A stretch of 64,000 nt of DNA from Comamonadaceae bacterium (lineage in GTDB: Bacteria; Pseudomonadota; Gammaproteobacteria; Burkholderiales; Burkholderiaceae_C), in contig CANGNS010000012.1 in the NCBI GenBank assembly GCA_947455465.1, positions 1-64,000 on the forward strand, in the 5' to 3' direction. The position numbers and the translations under genes are program-made. Positions 8,296 through 16,738 of this stretch are shown piece by piece (the first letter of the stretch is position 1; every line of letters begins with the position of its first letter). Below the pieces are notes generated by a model. It was given only the letters and a program-made list of their open reading frames with translations. It made no database searches and was not told the DNA's origin.

Positions 8296-9351
8296 CTAAA
8301 TGAAATAATCCCAATTTACGGCAGTTCCGTAATCGGCATCCACTGACATTTTCTTGCCAATGATGGCGTCAAAGTGCTTGGGGGGTAGTCCAAATCCAGG
8401 GCGTACGCTGCGTATATGGTCCTTTGTAATTACCTCTCCTGCTTTCATATCTTTTACAAAATATAAGGAACGGCGAAACTTAACGTTACCCAATTCGCTC
8501 GCCTGGCGTTCATAACTGACTCGCCCGAGTGCCTCCCAAGCCGTTTTTGCGCCCTTGCAAAGTTGTGCCAGGTCAGCAGGCTCTAATGAGAAAGAATCAT
8601 CTGGACCCCCACCACTCCGATCCAGCGTGAAATGCTTCTCAATAATAGAAGCGCCCATGGCGATACTGGTTATGGCGGTCGTATTATCTAAAGTGTGATC
8701 AGATAGGCCAGTAACAAGTCCAAAACGCTCGCGCATATCTGCAATTGTGCGCAGGTTGTAATCAGATGCAGGAGCCGGATAGCCGCTGACACAGTGCAAA
8801 ATTGCAAGCTGCGTACAACCTGCAGACCTTGCTGCATCAATTGCCTCCTGAATCTCTTCGACAGATGCCATGCCGGTCGAAATAATCATGGGTTTGCCAG
8901 TCTTGGCGACGTATCGGATCAATGGCAAATCGATAGCCTCAAAAGACGCAATCTTGTAAGCAGGCGCGTGAAGACTTTCGAGTAAATCTACCGCCGTATG
9001 ATCAAATGGCGAGCTGAAAATGGTAATGCCTATTTTTTTTGCATAGTCAAAAAGTGGGGCATGCCATTCCCAAGGCATGTGCGCCTCGCGATACAAGTCG
9101 AATAAATTTCGACCATCCCAAAGGCCACCGTGGATTCTGAATTCTTCAGTATCGCAATTTAAGGTAATCGTTTCTGGCTTATAGGTTTGTAACTTGACAG
9201 CGTCTGCGCCAGCCAATTTGGCAGCCTCAATGATTCTGTACGCAGTCTCGATTTTGCCATTATGGTTAGCTGACATTTCCGCAATTACATAGGGCGCGAA
9301 ATCAACTCCAATGCGGCGTAAATCTATTTCCATGCTAGGTTCATTTTGCAT
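8296..9351 (-). CDS. pseI: Pseudaminic acid synthase PseI
   Basis: A 351-residue NeuB-family enzyme that condenses 6-deoxy-AltdiNAc with phosphoenolpyruvate to give pseudaminic acid, the fifth step of the Pse pathway. The TIM-barrel domain shows AGADAVKLQTYKPETITL near the N terminus, GLSDHTLDN, and IIEKHFTLDRSGGGPDDSFS, which is the PseI version of this motif. The C-terminal 60 residues form the antifreeze-like SAF domain (VITKDHIRSVRPGFGLPP). It lies three bases downstream of the WbqC-like gene and is evidently co-transcribed with it. Distinction from NeuB (sialic acid) and LegI (legionaminic acid) rests on this motif and on the pseB/C/F/G neighbours. Confidence 0.92.
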   Translation of the reverse strand: MQNEPSMEIDLRRIGVDFAPYVIAEMSANHNGKIETAYRIIEAAKLAGADAVKLQTYKPETITLNCDTEEFRIHGGLWDGRNLFDLYREAHMPWEWHAPLFDYAKKIGITIFSSPFDHTAVDLLESLHAPAYKIASFEAIDLPLIRYVAKTGKPMIISTGMASVEEIQEAIDAARSAGCTQLAILHCVSGYPAPASDYNLRTIADMRERFGLVTGLSDHTLDNTTAITSIAMGASIIEKHFTLDRSGGGPDDSFSLEPADLAQLCKGAKTAWEALGRVSYERQASELGNVKFRRSLYFVKDMKAGEVITKDHIRSVRPGFGLPPKHFDAIIGKKMSVDADYGTAVNWDYFI

Positions 9352-9354
9352 GTA

Positions 9355-10053
9355 TCACTTTCCTTTAATATACTCTGCTGTTTTATCCCACCCCAAATTA
9401 GCTATCACATCAATAATAGATAGGCTGGCGATAAATTCTTTCGAATTTTTCTGCACATAAATATCAGGCTCATAATTTTGGAAAATAAGCTTCGCTTCGC
9501 TATGGCCTATAAAATCATCAGCCGCCAAATACCCGGCTGATCCGACGGGAGACAGATACTCGTTGCTTGAAAAGCATTTACATAAATCAACAAGCTTGGA
9601 TGTACGCGGCGTCTTTATGTTGTATTCACTTGCTAGATGGGTTGGGGTATTTATACCGATATTTTTCGCTATAAAAGCAATAACATTTATGTTGAATTTT
9701 GAAAGAATCGACTCGTCGTTCGCCAGCAAGAAATCAATCACTAATTTTGCACTTGAATAATATGGATGTTTACAATAATTCTGCCCGAAACTTTTTGCTA
9801 ATTTGCTTTTCCACGACGTCTCGTTAATTATTACTGTTTGATTTATCTTTTGGGATAAATTTGCGTGTCGAACCGGAATACTTACCCAATGGACATCCTT
9901 ATTTACAATAAAACGATTTCGGGTTTGCCATGATTGCTTCTCCAACTGGACATCATCCAAAAATATGAACCCGCTAACACTCTGCATTAAGTTGAAATAT
10001 CCCGCCCAAGGCAAGAAAGTGGGCTGCATTATTGCTATTCGATCATATTTCAT
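9355..10053 (-). CDS. WbqC-like family protein
   Basis: A 232-residue protein with the family hallmark IAIMQPTFLPWAGYF at the N terminus and FLDDVQLEKQSWQTRNRF after it (PF08889, WbqC-like). The biochemical function of this family is not established; genes are common in O-antigen and nonulosonate clusters. I placed the start at the ATG for MKYDRIAIMQ, because an in-frame upstream methionine at 10140 would overlap pseG by 49 bases and adds a non-conserved leader. It sits between pseG and pseI, inside the pathway operon that lacks a recognisable pseH. It is strongly AT-rich. Any role in N-acylation or sugar transfer is speculation from context. Confidence 0.8.
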   Translation of the reverse strand: MKYDRIAIMQPTFLPWAGYFNLMQSVSGFIFLDDVQLEKQSWQTRNRFIVNKDVHWVSIPVRHANLSQKINQTVIINETSWKSKLAKSFGQNYCKHPYYSSAKLVIDFLLANDESILSKFNINVIAFIAKNIGINTPTHLASEYNIKTPRTSKLVDLCKCFSSNEYLSPVGSAGYLAADDFIGHSEAKLIFQNYEPDIYVQKNSKEFIASLSIIDVIANLGWDKTAEYIKGK

Positions 10054-10091
10054 TATGACTTTAGTTTTCCTAAATATTGCAACTGGAGTTA

Positions 10092-11168
10092 CTAATTCAA
10101 CAGCAAGGTATCCACTACCTCTGGAACCGCATTCTTCCAAGCTCCAGATAACTGGAGGGAATCTTCTGACATACGACGAACATCCAAGGGGTTGTCAATT
10201 AAATTCATCACAGATTTAAACCAGTCTTCAGTCTGTACAGCACCAGAGTCGCCAATACTGTTTACCACACCTTCAGAATCCAATACGATGGTTTCTCTGC
10301 GCTGATTTTCTGCATTTATCACGACAATGGCAGGCAACCCCAAAGCGCAGCGTTCCCATGCCGCCTGCCCGCAGGCGCCGAGCGCCAAGTCGGCCCAAGC
10401 CATCAGCTCCCACATCGCCGGCGTAGTTTTCATGACCTCTATTGAATCCGACTGACATGCGATCAACTCTGCTTCGAAAGGATGGTGATTGCCAATAAGC
10501 GCTTTGACTTCAATATTGGGCATGCCTTCCAATGCCGTCAGCGCCTTTCCTGCTTGATTCATAACGTCATTGCTTCCCATGTAGACCAAAATCTTTTTTA
10601 TTTCTCCCGATCTTTGTCTTTGCAGCGTCAAATCTGAAAATTCCGGCCTAATGAAAATATATTTCGATCCTATTAATATTTTTCTAGCATTGGGTGCTGT
10701 TCGATATATTTCTTCCGTGTCCAAGCTGATGCTAGGTACCAATAAGAATTGGCAGTCATGTGACCTGTCTCCAATATCATCAATCACCATTACGCGGCGA
10801 CCTGTTTCTCGGACAACACGTTCCCAACGGGCGTCAATGCCGTAATGGTCAACGACAATCCAAGAAGCATCTAATTTTTGAATAGCATTGCATGTATCTC
10901 GTGCGTCTTGCTCCCAGGTGCCCAACAGCCATTTCCCGGAAAATGAAGTTTCGCTTTTCGCATTCCTGAATTTATCATTCAGAACAATCACTTCAAAATT
11001 TTTACTTTCTATATAACCAATAAGATTTCCATCCATATTGCTACATATAAAAAAACACTGGCACCTTACCTGGCGTAACGCTTCTGCCAAAATCAGGCAG
11101 CGCATAACATGCCCTGCTCCAATTTCATTAGAGGCATCAACACGAAATGCTATGCGGATATCTGCCAT
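10092..11168 (-). CDS. pseG: UDP-2,4-diacetamido-2,4,6-trideoxy-beta-L-altropyranose hydrolase PseG
   Basis: A 358-residue GT-B-fold hydrolase that removes UDP from UDP-6-deoxy-AltdiNAc, the fourth Pse step. The N terminus FRVDASNEIGAGHVMRCL with the catalytic His of GAGHVMRC is diagnostic. WIVVDHYGIDARWE and ALGACGQAAWERCALGLPA match the family's core and nucleotide-binding regions. There is no fused GNAT (PseH) domain, which some species attach to PseG. Two bases separate it from pseF upstream. Confidence 0.92.
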   Translation of the reverse strand: MADIRIAFRVDASNEIGAGHVMRCLILAEALRQVRCQCFFICSNMDGNLIGYIESKNFEVIVLNDKFRNAKSETSFSGKWLLGTWEQDARDTCNAIQKLDASWIVVDHYGIDARWERVVRETGRRVMVIDDIGDRSHDCQFLLVPSISLDTEEIYRTAPNARKILIGSKYIFIRPEFSDLTLQRQRSGEIKKILVYMGSNDVMNQAGKALTALEGMPNIEVKALIGNHHPFEAELIACQSDSIEVMKTTPAMWELMAWADLALGACGQAAWERCALGLPAIVVINAENQRRETIVLDSEGVVNSIGDSGAVQTEDWFKSVMNLIDNPLDVRRMSEDSLQLSGAWKNAVPEVVDTLLLN

Positions 11169-11170
11169 TG

Positions 11171-11878
11171 TTAAGCGGTAATATTTCTCTGCTTGAGCGC
11201 TTCATACATTAGCTCAGCGCGTGTCCAATCTTCTTCTGTGTCAATATCCTGCACACGGTGCCGCTGCAATACTATTGGAACAGAGGACTGGGTAAATACA
11301 GGCTTCAATTCCAGCCAAGCGGCGGCACGCCCCCAATAGAACTGACCTGCGTCATGCCAGACCTCCTCCAGATCCTGCGATCGGGTATTAAACTGACTCG
11401 CATCGAGCATTTCCACTCTATTATTATTTTTAATCCTAATTGCACGCTGAATTGGGAATGCATAGCTTGTCACGGAAAATGCGTAATCTGCGTCACTTGA
11501 CTCCAGAGTTTGCAACCCGTATTGCAAATCCTTGATGTCAATAAATGGAGCTGTCGCATATATACAGCAAACCTTACTGGCTATATTTAAACTGCTATTC
11601 TTGTTATACCAATCCACTGCATGCGCAACGACCTTGGTAGTTCCGGTGTGGTCATCGGATAACTCTGGTGGCCGCATAAATGGCACCTCTGCGCCGTATG
11701 AAATAGCTACCTCGGCTATTTCGGAATCATCGGTGCTGACAATAATACGATCAAAGCATCCGCTTTGCTTCGCCGCCTCGATGGACCAAGCAATCATCGG
11801 CTTACCACCGAATAATTTAATATTCTTGCGTGGAATGCGCTTGCTACCACCTCGCGCAGGAATAATGGCAAGCCGCAT
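11171..11878 (-). CDS. pseF: Pseudaminic acid cytidylyltransferase PseF
   Basis: A 235-residue enzyme that activates pseudaminic acid with CTP to CMP-Pse, the donor for Maf. The N terminus has the CMP-sugar synthetase signature IIPARGGSKRIPRKNIK and a second conserved block IIVSTDDSEIAEVAISYGAE. Length is normal for PseF. It lies five bases after the O-methyltransferase gene and two bases before pseG, so all three are probably translated from one mRNA. Confidence 0.92.
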   Translation of the reverse strand: MRLAIIPARGGSKRIPRKNIKLFGGKPMIAWSIEAAKQSGCFDRIIVSTDDSEIAEVAISYGAEVPFMRPPELSDDHTGTTKVVAHAVDWYNKNSSLNIASKVCCIYATAPFIDIKDLQYGLQTLESSDADYAFSVTSYAFPIQRAIRIKNNNRVEMLDASQFNTRSQDLEEVWHDAGQFYWGRAAAWLELKPVFTQSSVPIVLQRHRVQDIDTEEDWTRAELMYEALKQRNITA

Positions 11879-11883
11879 GCTCT

Positions 11884-12939
11884 CTACTTCCGCTGAAAAA
11901 GTTGAAGTTCGGAATGAAAACCATCGACAGTTTCAAATCCGAAGGGATGTACGTTTCGTTCCACAAGTCGATAATTGGGCAACATATCTAAGTAGTCGTC
12001 AGATCGGATCGGCGTCTTAACGCCTACATGCCCCGCGCGTTGTTTTTGCTTGCCTTCTCGCATGTTACGCAGCAGAACCCATCGCGCTTGAAGGCGGTCG
12101 ACATGATGGAGGTAGTTGGACACTACGTCTGGCTCCATTTCTTGGAAAGAAATAAAATTCACGAACAAGTCAACCGCACCTTGCAACTGTTCAATTTGCC
12201 ACGAGCATAAGACCGACGCTGGCTTTAAATCGCTGATGTTGATTTGTCTATGGTTCAGGAGCTCGTCAAAGCCAGTCACTTGATCTGCACCTAAGACACT
12301 TTTGAGGTAGTAATCTGCCACAAATTGTGTAGGCGGTATATCCACACCAATATACCGCCAATCAGGCACCCCAGAGCTGGCCCATATTTCCCCTAAGGTG
12401 CCAAATCCACCCCCGATTTCCAGAACGGTTTTGGGCACTTCACTACCTAAATGGCGCTTAAGAAAGCTCAGCCCAAGCAAATAGTTGAGGGATGAGCGGC
12501 TGTAACGTTTACTGCCAAATTCAAATTGTTCCAATGGTTGCCCGCACACACTTTCGTTAAAGTGGTGCAAAAAAGGCAACTGCGCTTGGTTGTCACTGGC
12601 TAATAAGACCCGGTAGTCAGATAAAGCATGTTGTTTACCCGACAAAAGGTGCTTCAATACCTGCTGCGACTTTTTTTCTTCAGGGGAATGCTCAAGCAGT
12701 GTCGAGGTCAATAAAGCGACTTGCTCTTGGCTTAGTCCACTGGCCGGAGGGCCAAAATTTGGCACAAAATACCCTAGTGCGATGGGAATATTTCTAAAAT
12801 TTTCTACACCACGCAAGTGCAATTCTTGGGCAATCTCGGCGCTGGCAGCGGACCAAAAAGCCGTTGGCTGATAGATAGCTTGTTGTTTGCGCAACTCGGT
12901 AAGCGCCAGGTCCAGAGTTTCCAACGGATTCATTATCAT
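11884..12939 (-). CDS. Putative sugar O-methyltransferase
   Basis: A 351-residue protein of the putative sugar O-methyltransferase type found in surface-polysaccharide and nonulosonate loci. The SAM-binding loop TVLEIGGGFGTLGEIW starts near residue 171. Upstream FGSKRYSRSSLNYLLGLSFL and the later FVNFISFQEME are typical of that group. The ATG overlaps the pseC stop (ATGA), indicating translational coupling. Its place between pseC and pseF suggests it methylates the sugar intermediate or the finished pseudaminic acid; this is inferred, and the substrate is unknown. Confidence 0.78.
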   Translation of the reverse strand: MIMNPLETLDLALTELRKQQAIYQPTAFWSAASAEIAQELHLRGVENFRNIPIALGYFVPNFGPPASGLSQEQVALLTSTLLEHSPEEKKSQQVLKHLLSGKQHALSDYRVLLASDNQAQLPFLHHFNESVCGQPLEQFEFGSKRYSRSSLNYLLGLSFLKRHLGSEVPKTVLEIGGGFGTLGEIWASSGVPDWRYIGVDIPPTQFVADYYLKSVLGADQVTGFDELLNHRQINISDLKPASVLCSWQIEQLQGAVDLFVNFISFQEMEPDVVSNYLHHVDRLQARWVLLRNMREGKQKQRAGHVGVKTPIRSDDYLDMLPNYRLVERNVHPFGFETVDGFHSELQLFQRK

Positions 12940-14156
12940 CCTTTGATACTTGTAGGTTCAACAAATGTGATGCTTGCATCGTAAACAGGCGATGTACAGA
13001 CTTGTCGGATAGCTCCAATAACGCGGTCTTGCTGATCTTCACTTAAGGTTGCAAACATCGGCAGACTCATTGCCTCTGCGTAATAGCGCTGCGCTTGCGG
13101 AAAGTCCTCTGCCCTGAACCCCATTTTTTCATAATAGGGGTGGGCATATACCGGGATGTAATGTAAATTGACCTCTATGCCTTGGGCTCGCAAGGCTTTA
13201 AATACTGACGCATGCGACAGGCCTGTATTGTCAAGTTGCAGGCGAATGACATACAAGTGCAGGCCGGAGTAACTGTCTGGATGCTGCCACGGCGTGGTCA
13301 CTGGCAATTCGGCCAGTAAAGCATCGTACCGTTTGGCCAGTGCATGGCGTCGCTCTACATAGGTATGCAACCGGTCCATTTGACTCACACCCAATGCAGC
13401 CTGCAATTCGGTCATCCGGTAGTTAAATCCCAACGCGATTTGTTGGTAGTACCAAGGCCCATCGGGCTCATGGGTCATGCGCGCAGGGTCTCGGGTGATT
13501 CCATGGCTGCGCAAAAGTACCATTTGCTCGGCCAGATGGGCGTTATTGGTAACGGCCATACCACCCTCTGCCGTCGTAATTATTTTGACCGGATGAAAAC
13601 TAAATACGGTGATATCGCTATACCTGCAATTGCCAATCGGCTGGCCCTGGTAACGCCCGCCGATGGCGTGTGATGCGTCCTCAATCACTTTAAATCGGTA
13701 CCGCTTCGCGAGCACATGAATCGCCTGCATATCGCAGGGCTGACCGCAAAGATGCACTGCAACCAGCACCTTGGGTAAGCGGCCTATTTTTTCTGCGCTT
13801 TGCAACTTACTCTCTAGTGCGATGGGGCACAGGTTATAGGTTCGCGGATCGATATCCACAAAATCAACCGTGGCACCGCAATAAAGACCGCAATTGGCCG
13901 ACGCCACAAAGGTAATAGGCGATGTCCAAAGCATATCGCCCGGCCCCAAGCCCAAGGCTAAACAAGCAATATGCAGCGCCGACGTCGCACTATTGACCGC
14001 CACCGCATGCTCTGCCCCGCAGAATTGCGCTACCGCTTGTTCAAATTTTGGAACGACCGGACCTTGCGTTAAGTAATCAGACCGCAACACTTCAACAACG
14101 GCATCGATATCCGACTGGGTGATATCTTGGCGACCGTAGGGAATGCTGGCTTGCAT
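12936..14156 (-). CDS. pseC: UDP-4-amino-4,6-dideoxy-N-acetyl-beta-L-altrosamine transaminase PseC
   Basis: A 406-residue PLP-dependent DegT/DnrJ/EryC1-family aminotransferase that aminates the 4-keto sugar made by PseB (second Pse step). The N terminus IPYGRQDITQSDIDAVVEVL is typical of PseC. VIEDASHAIGG carries the PLP-ring Asp (D160), and FSFHPVKIITTAEGG carries the Schiff-base lysine (K191). The C-terminal LHYIPVYAHPYYEK completes the family pattern. Its start shares one base with the pseB stop (TAATG). Assignment as PseC rather than another sugar transaminase is supported by direct coupling to pseB. Confidence 0.93.
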   Translation of the reverse strand: MQASIPYGRQDITQSDIDAVVEVLRSDYLTQGPVVPKFEQAVAQFCGAEHAVAVNSATSALHIACLALGLGPGDMLWTSPITFVASANCGLYCGATVDFVDIDPRTYNLCPIALESKLQSAEKIGRLPKVLVAVHLCGQPCDMQAIHVLAKRYRFKVIEDASHAIGGRYQGQPIGNCRYSDITVFSFHPVKIITTAEGGMAVTNNAHLAEQMVLLRSHGITRDPARMTHEPDGPWYYQQIALGFNYRMTELQAALGVSQMDRLHTYVERRHALAKRYDALLAELPVTTPWQHPDSYSGLHLYVIRLQLDNTGLSHASVFKALRAQGIEVNLHYIPVYAHPYYEKMGFRAEDFPQAQRYYAEAMSLPMFATLSEDQQDRVIGAIRQVCTSPVYDASITFVEPTSIKG

Positions 14157-15154
14157 TAGATATTTCCGATTTTTTCGCGGTTAATGTCTATCCAATTTTG
14201 CAATTGCGCATCACTCATCCACTCTGGGTTGTTGTCGCTGGAATAAACAAAACCCTCTGGCACTTTGATGCCATCTTTGATGCGCACTTGGCTGGTTGCC
14301 CAGTCATTCACATTGGGCAGAATTTTAAAATGTTCAGGGTATTCATAGGTATACAGCGAGTCCTCGGCACTAATCATCTGCTCGTGCAGTTTTTCGCCAG
14401 GCCGGATTCCCACCGTTTCTTGTTTTGCCTCGGGTGCGATCACTCGCGCAAGGTCCGTCACCTTCATGGATGGGATTTTTTTGACATAAATTTCCCCGCC
14501 CTCCATGTCATCAAAAGTGTGCCACACCAAATGCACGGCCTCTTCTAAAGAGATCATGAAGCGCGTCATCCGCGCGTCGGTAATTGGCAAAACGCCCTTG
14601 TCCTTAATCGACATGAAAAAGGGAATAACGGAGCCACGCGATCCCATAACATTGCCATAACGCACGACAGAAAAGCGTGTTTTATGGCTGCCGGAGTATG
14701 AATTTCCGGCAACAAAAAGTTTGTCGGAAGCCAATTTGGTTGCACCATACAAATTAATAGGGCTACTGGCTTTATCCGTAGACAGTGCAACGACTCGCTT
14801 AACACGTTTGTCAATACAAGCATCGATCAAATTCATGGCGCCGTTGATATTGGTCTTGACGCACTCAAAGGGGTTGTATTCAGCCGTTGGAACAATTTTT
14901 GTGGCTGCAGCATGGACCACGTAGTCAACACCATCGAGCGCCCGGTAAAGACGGTCCCTGTCCCGCACGTCGCCAATAAAAAAGCGCACCCGTGGATCAC
15001 CCTCAAATTTTTTGGCCATGTCCCACTGCTTCATTTCGTCACGCGACAAAATAATAATTTTTTCAGGGTTATATTTGGCCAGTGTCATAGGCACAAAGGT
15101 ATTCCCGAAGGAACCTGTGCCGCCGGTTATCAGGATCGTTTTATTCGTTAACAT
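14156..15154 (-). CDS. pseB: UDP-N-acetylglucosamine 4,6-dehydratase (inverting) PseB
   Basis: A 332-residue short-chain dehydrogenase/reductase that converts UDP-GlcNAc to the 4-keto-6-deoxy-L-arabino sugar, the first Pse step. The NADP-binding GGTGSFGN is at residues 11-18. The PseB catalytic set is visible: Asp127-Lys128 in STDKASSP, Tyr136 and Lys140 in NLYGATKLASDKL. The C-terminal EKLHEQMISAED is also characteristic. Length is normal. There is no strong ribosome-binding site before the ATG. It is the first committed enzyme of the operon, 74 bases after the GT2 gene. Confidence 0.95.
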   Translation of the reverse strand: MLTNKTILITGGTGSFGNTFVPMTLAKYNPEKIIILSRDEMKQWDMAKKFEGDPRVRFFIGDVRDRDRLYRALDGVDYVVHAAATKIVPTAEYNPFECVKTNINGAMNLIDACIDKRVKRVVALSTDKASSPINLYGATKLASDKLFVAGNSYSGSHKTRFSVVRYGNVMGSRGSVIPFFMSIKDKGVLPITDARMTRFMISLEEAVHLVWHTFDDMEGGEIYVKKIPSMKVTDLARVIAPEAKQETVGIRPGEKLHEQMISAEDSLYTYEYPEHFKILPNVNDWATSQVRIKDGIKVPEGFVYSSDNNPEWMSDAQLQNWIDINREKIGNI

Positions 15155-15228
15155 TTAGTTTTGATGTGATTAACTGGAAAGCTGCGAAATTCCAAACGAA
15201 TGGTCGAGATAGTGTAGGGCGAAAACCC

Positions 15229-16335
15229 CTAGCCCAACAACATCCCCACGGTAAACGCCACCTCCGGATCCCCCGGTTCCAATTCTCGTGCCGTTTTAAG
15301 GTGTGCAATGGCCGCGCCCATATTCTGCGTCGCAAGCCCCACCCGCACCAGCCCCATCAGCGGGCGCACTGTGCGCAGTTGCTTGTTAATAAGCGGGCCG
15401 GTTGCTTTTATGGCCTTTTTATAAGCCTCCTCCGCTCCTGGCAACCGGTTCATCGATTCAAGTAACTCGCCCATCCGGTAAGCAATCGCCGGCGAGTCAG
15501 GCACTCTTTTCCAGAGCGCTTCCAAGGCGGCAACTGCTTGTTGAGGGCGCCCAGCCGTCAGCCCGTCGACCATCATGACGGCTAACTCACCCGCCCAGTG
15601 GCCCAGGGCGCTGTCGGGCGCACGATCAAAGGCAGCCATGGCGGCGGGCGCTGCGCGTGCCGCCAGCCCCTGGTCAGCCCAATAGCGCGCTTGCTCCATG
15701 AGTTTGTAATGTAAATAAAGGTCGTCCGGATCGCGCGCCAGCACCGCCTCGATGATCGAGGTGTCTCTTGCCTTTTTGCCACGCGCCTGCGCATGGGCCC
15801 GTTCGTAGCCCAAGTGCATGATGGGGGCAGGTAGGTGGGCCAGCACCTGGCCTGTCTGCTCCAGGCGCGGCATCAATGTGTCGGAAAGGTCTTCGTGGAT
15901 AGCGTGGCGAAAGCGAACATCGGGGTGCCTGCGGAACATGCGTACCAAACGGGCTTCCTGCAAATGCCCGTCCTCCCGGTGGTTTTGCATCACCACGGAC
16001 GCGGCGCCAGCCTTGGTATCGGCCACAAGCGCACGCGCCTGCGCCACAAACTCGGCAGACACATGTTCGTCCGGGTCCAGCACCAAAATCCAATCCCCTG
16101 AAGCCGCCTCCAGCGAGTAATTGCGTGCCAGTGCAAAGTCGTTTTGCCACGGCTTGTGCAAAACTTTGGCGCCAGCGGCCTCCAAAATAGCGACTGTGTC
16201 GTCCTGCGAGCCGGTATCCACCACCACCAGCTCATCCCAAAGCCCGCGCGCGCGCGCCAAAAATTCGGGCAACATGCCGGCCTCGTCCTTCACAATCATG
16301 CAAAGAGACAGCTGAATCGGCGGCGAAAGAGGCAT
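15229..16335 (-). CDS. Family 2 glycosyltransferase with C-terminal TPR-like repeats
   Basis: A 368-residue protein. The N-terminal GT2 domain begins LSLCMIVKDEAGMLPEFL, with ELVVVDTGSQDDT and the DxD-type metal-binding LVLDPDEH at residues 85-91, and so resembles the WaaE/KdtX-like SPASM-free GT2 group. From about residue 200 the protein is Ala/Leu-rich with TPR-like helical pairs. An AGGACG ribosome site precedes the ATG. It is the first gene of the minus-strand run leading into pseB, so it may act in flagellar glycan assembly. Such proteins also occur alone next to flagellar loci; acceptor and donor are unknown. Confidence 0.8.
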   Translation of the reverse strand: MPLSPPIQLSLCMIVKDEAGMLPEFLARARGLWDELVVVDTGSQDDTVAILEAAGAKVLHKPWQNDFALARNYSLEAASGDWILVLDPDEHVSAEFVAQARALVADTKAGAASVVMQNHREDGHLQEARLVRMFRRHPDVRFRHAIHEDLSDTLMPRLEQTGQVLAHLPAPIMHLGYERAHAQARGKKARDTSIIEAVLARDPDDLYLHYKLMEQARYWADQGLAARAAPAAMAAFDRAPDSALGHWAGELAVMMVDGLTAGRPQQAVAALEALWKRVPDSPAIAYRMGELLESMNRLPGAEEAYKKAIKATGPLINKQLRTVRPLMGLVRVGLATQNMGAAIAHLKTARELEPGDPEVAFTVGMLLG

Positions 16336-16397
16336 ATGTGCGTCCTAATAGGAAGAAGCTTGGCATCGTGGGTGTTAGCAACACCTGTCGTAACCAT

Positions 16398-16413
16398 GGG
16401 CATTACTTTTGCT
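16398..16413 (+). promoter_or_regulatory. Candidate sigma-54 promoter before the small cysteine protein
   Basis: GGGCATTACTTTTGCT has GG-N10-GC spacing and matches the consensus TGGCAYR-N4-TTGCW at most positions (first T and seventh base differ). The predicted start site would be only about two bases before the ATG at 16426, so the transcript would be nearly leaderless. Confidence 0.45.
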
Positions 16414-16425
16414 TAAGCAATTGCC

Positions 16426-16665
16426 ATGCCTCCCAACATCCCCACCCTCCCCGCCACCGCATCGGCCGTCAATTGCTGGCAGTGCCGCCATTTCGCGACC
16501 AGCTGGGATCCGGCCATGCCCTATAGCTGCAAGCTGCTGGGCTTTAAATCCAAGATGCTGCCTTGTATCCAGGTCAAACAGGCCGACGGGCGCAGCTGCC
16601 AGGGCTTTGATGCCAAGCCAGCGGCGGCCGCTGCCGGCGCCCGGGTGTCGGTAAGTCGTCAATAA
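16426..16665 (+). CDS. Small conserved-type cysteine protein
   Basis: A 79-residue protein with paired cysteines: CWQC near residue 18, then YSCKLLGFKSK, LPCIQV and RSCQGF. I recall similar small proteins beside flagellar genes in other Burkholderiales, but no function is known to me. The Cys pattern could bind zinc or another metal. No alternative start lies between the ATG and the first cysteine pair. It is encoded directly upstream of the sigma-54 activator, separated by that gene's promoter. Confidence 0.6.
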   Translation: MPPNIPTLPATASAVNCWQCRHFATSWDPAMPYSCKLLGFKSKMLPCIQVKQADGRSCQGFDAKPAAAAAGARVSVSRQ

Positions 16666-16680
16666 AGCAGCCTAAACCCG

Positions 16681-16696
16681 TGGCACGGGTCTTGCA
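16681..16696 (+). promoter_or_regulatory. Sigma-54 promoter of the enhancer-binding activator gene
   Basis: TGGCACGGGTCTTGCA is an exact match to the sigma-54 consensus. A dyad GTGTC-N6-GACAC (16703-16718) lies just downstream, comparable in position and sequence to the TGTC...GCA elements at the flagellin promoters. Confidence 0.88.
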
Positions 16697-16738
16697 CATA
16701 AGGTGTCTCTTTCGACACTTTTTTGAGCAAAACAGACT

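Noticed and set aside
8200..8346. An open + strand stretch running into the 3' end of pseI
   Set aside because: No start codon with a ribosome site, no family resemblance, and it overlaps pseI; treated as chance.
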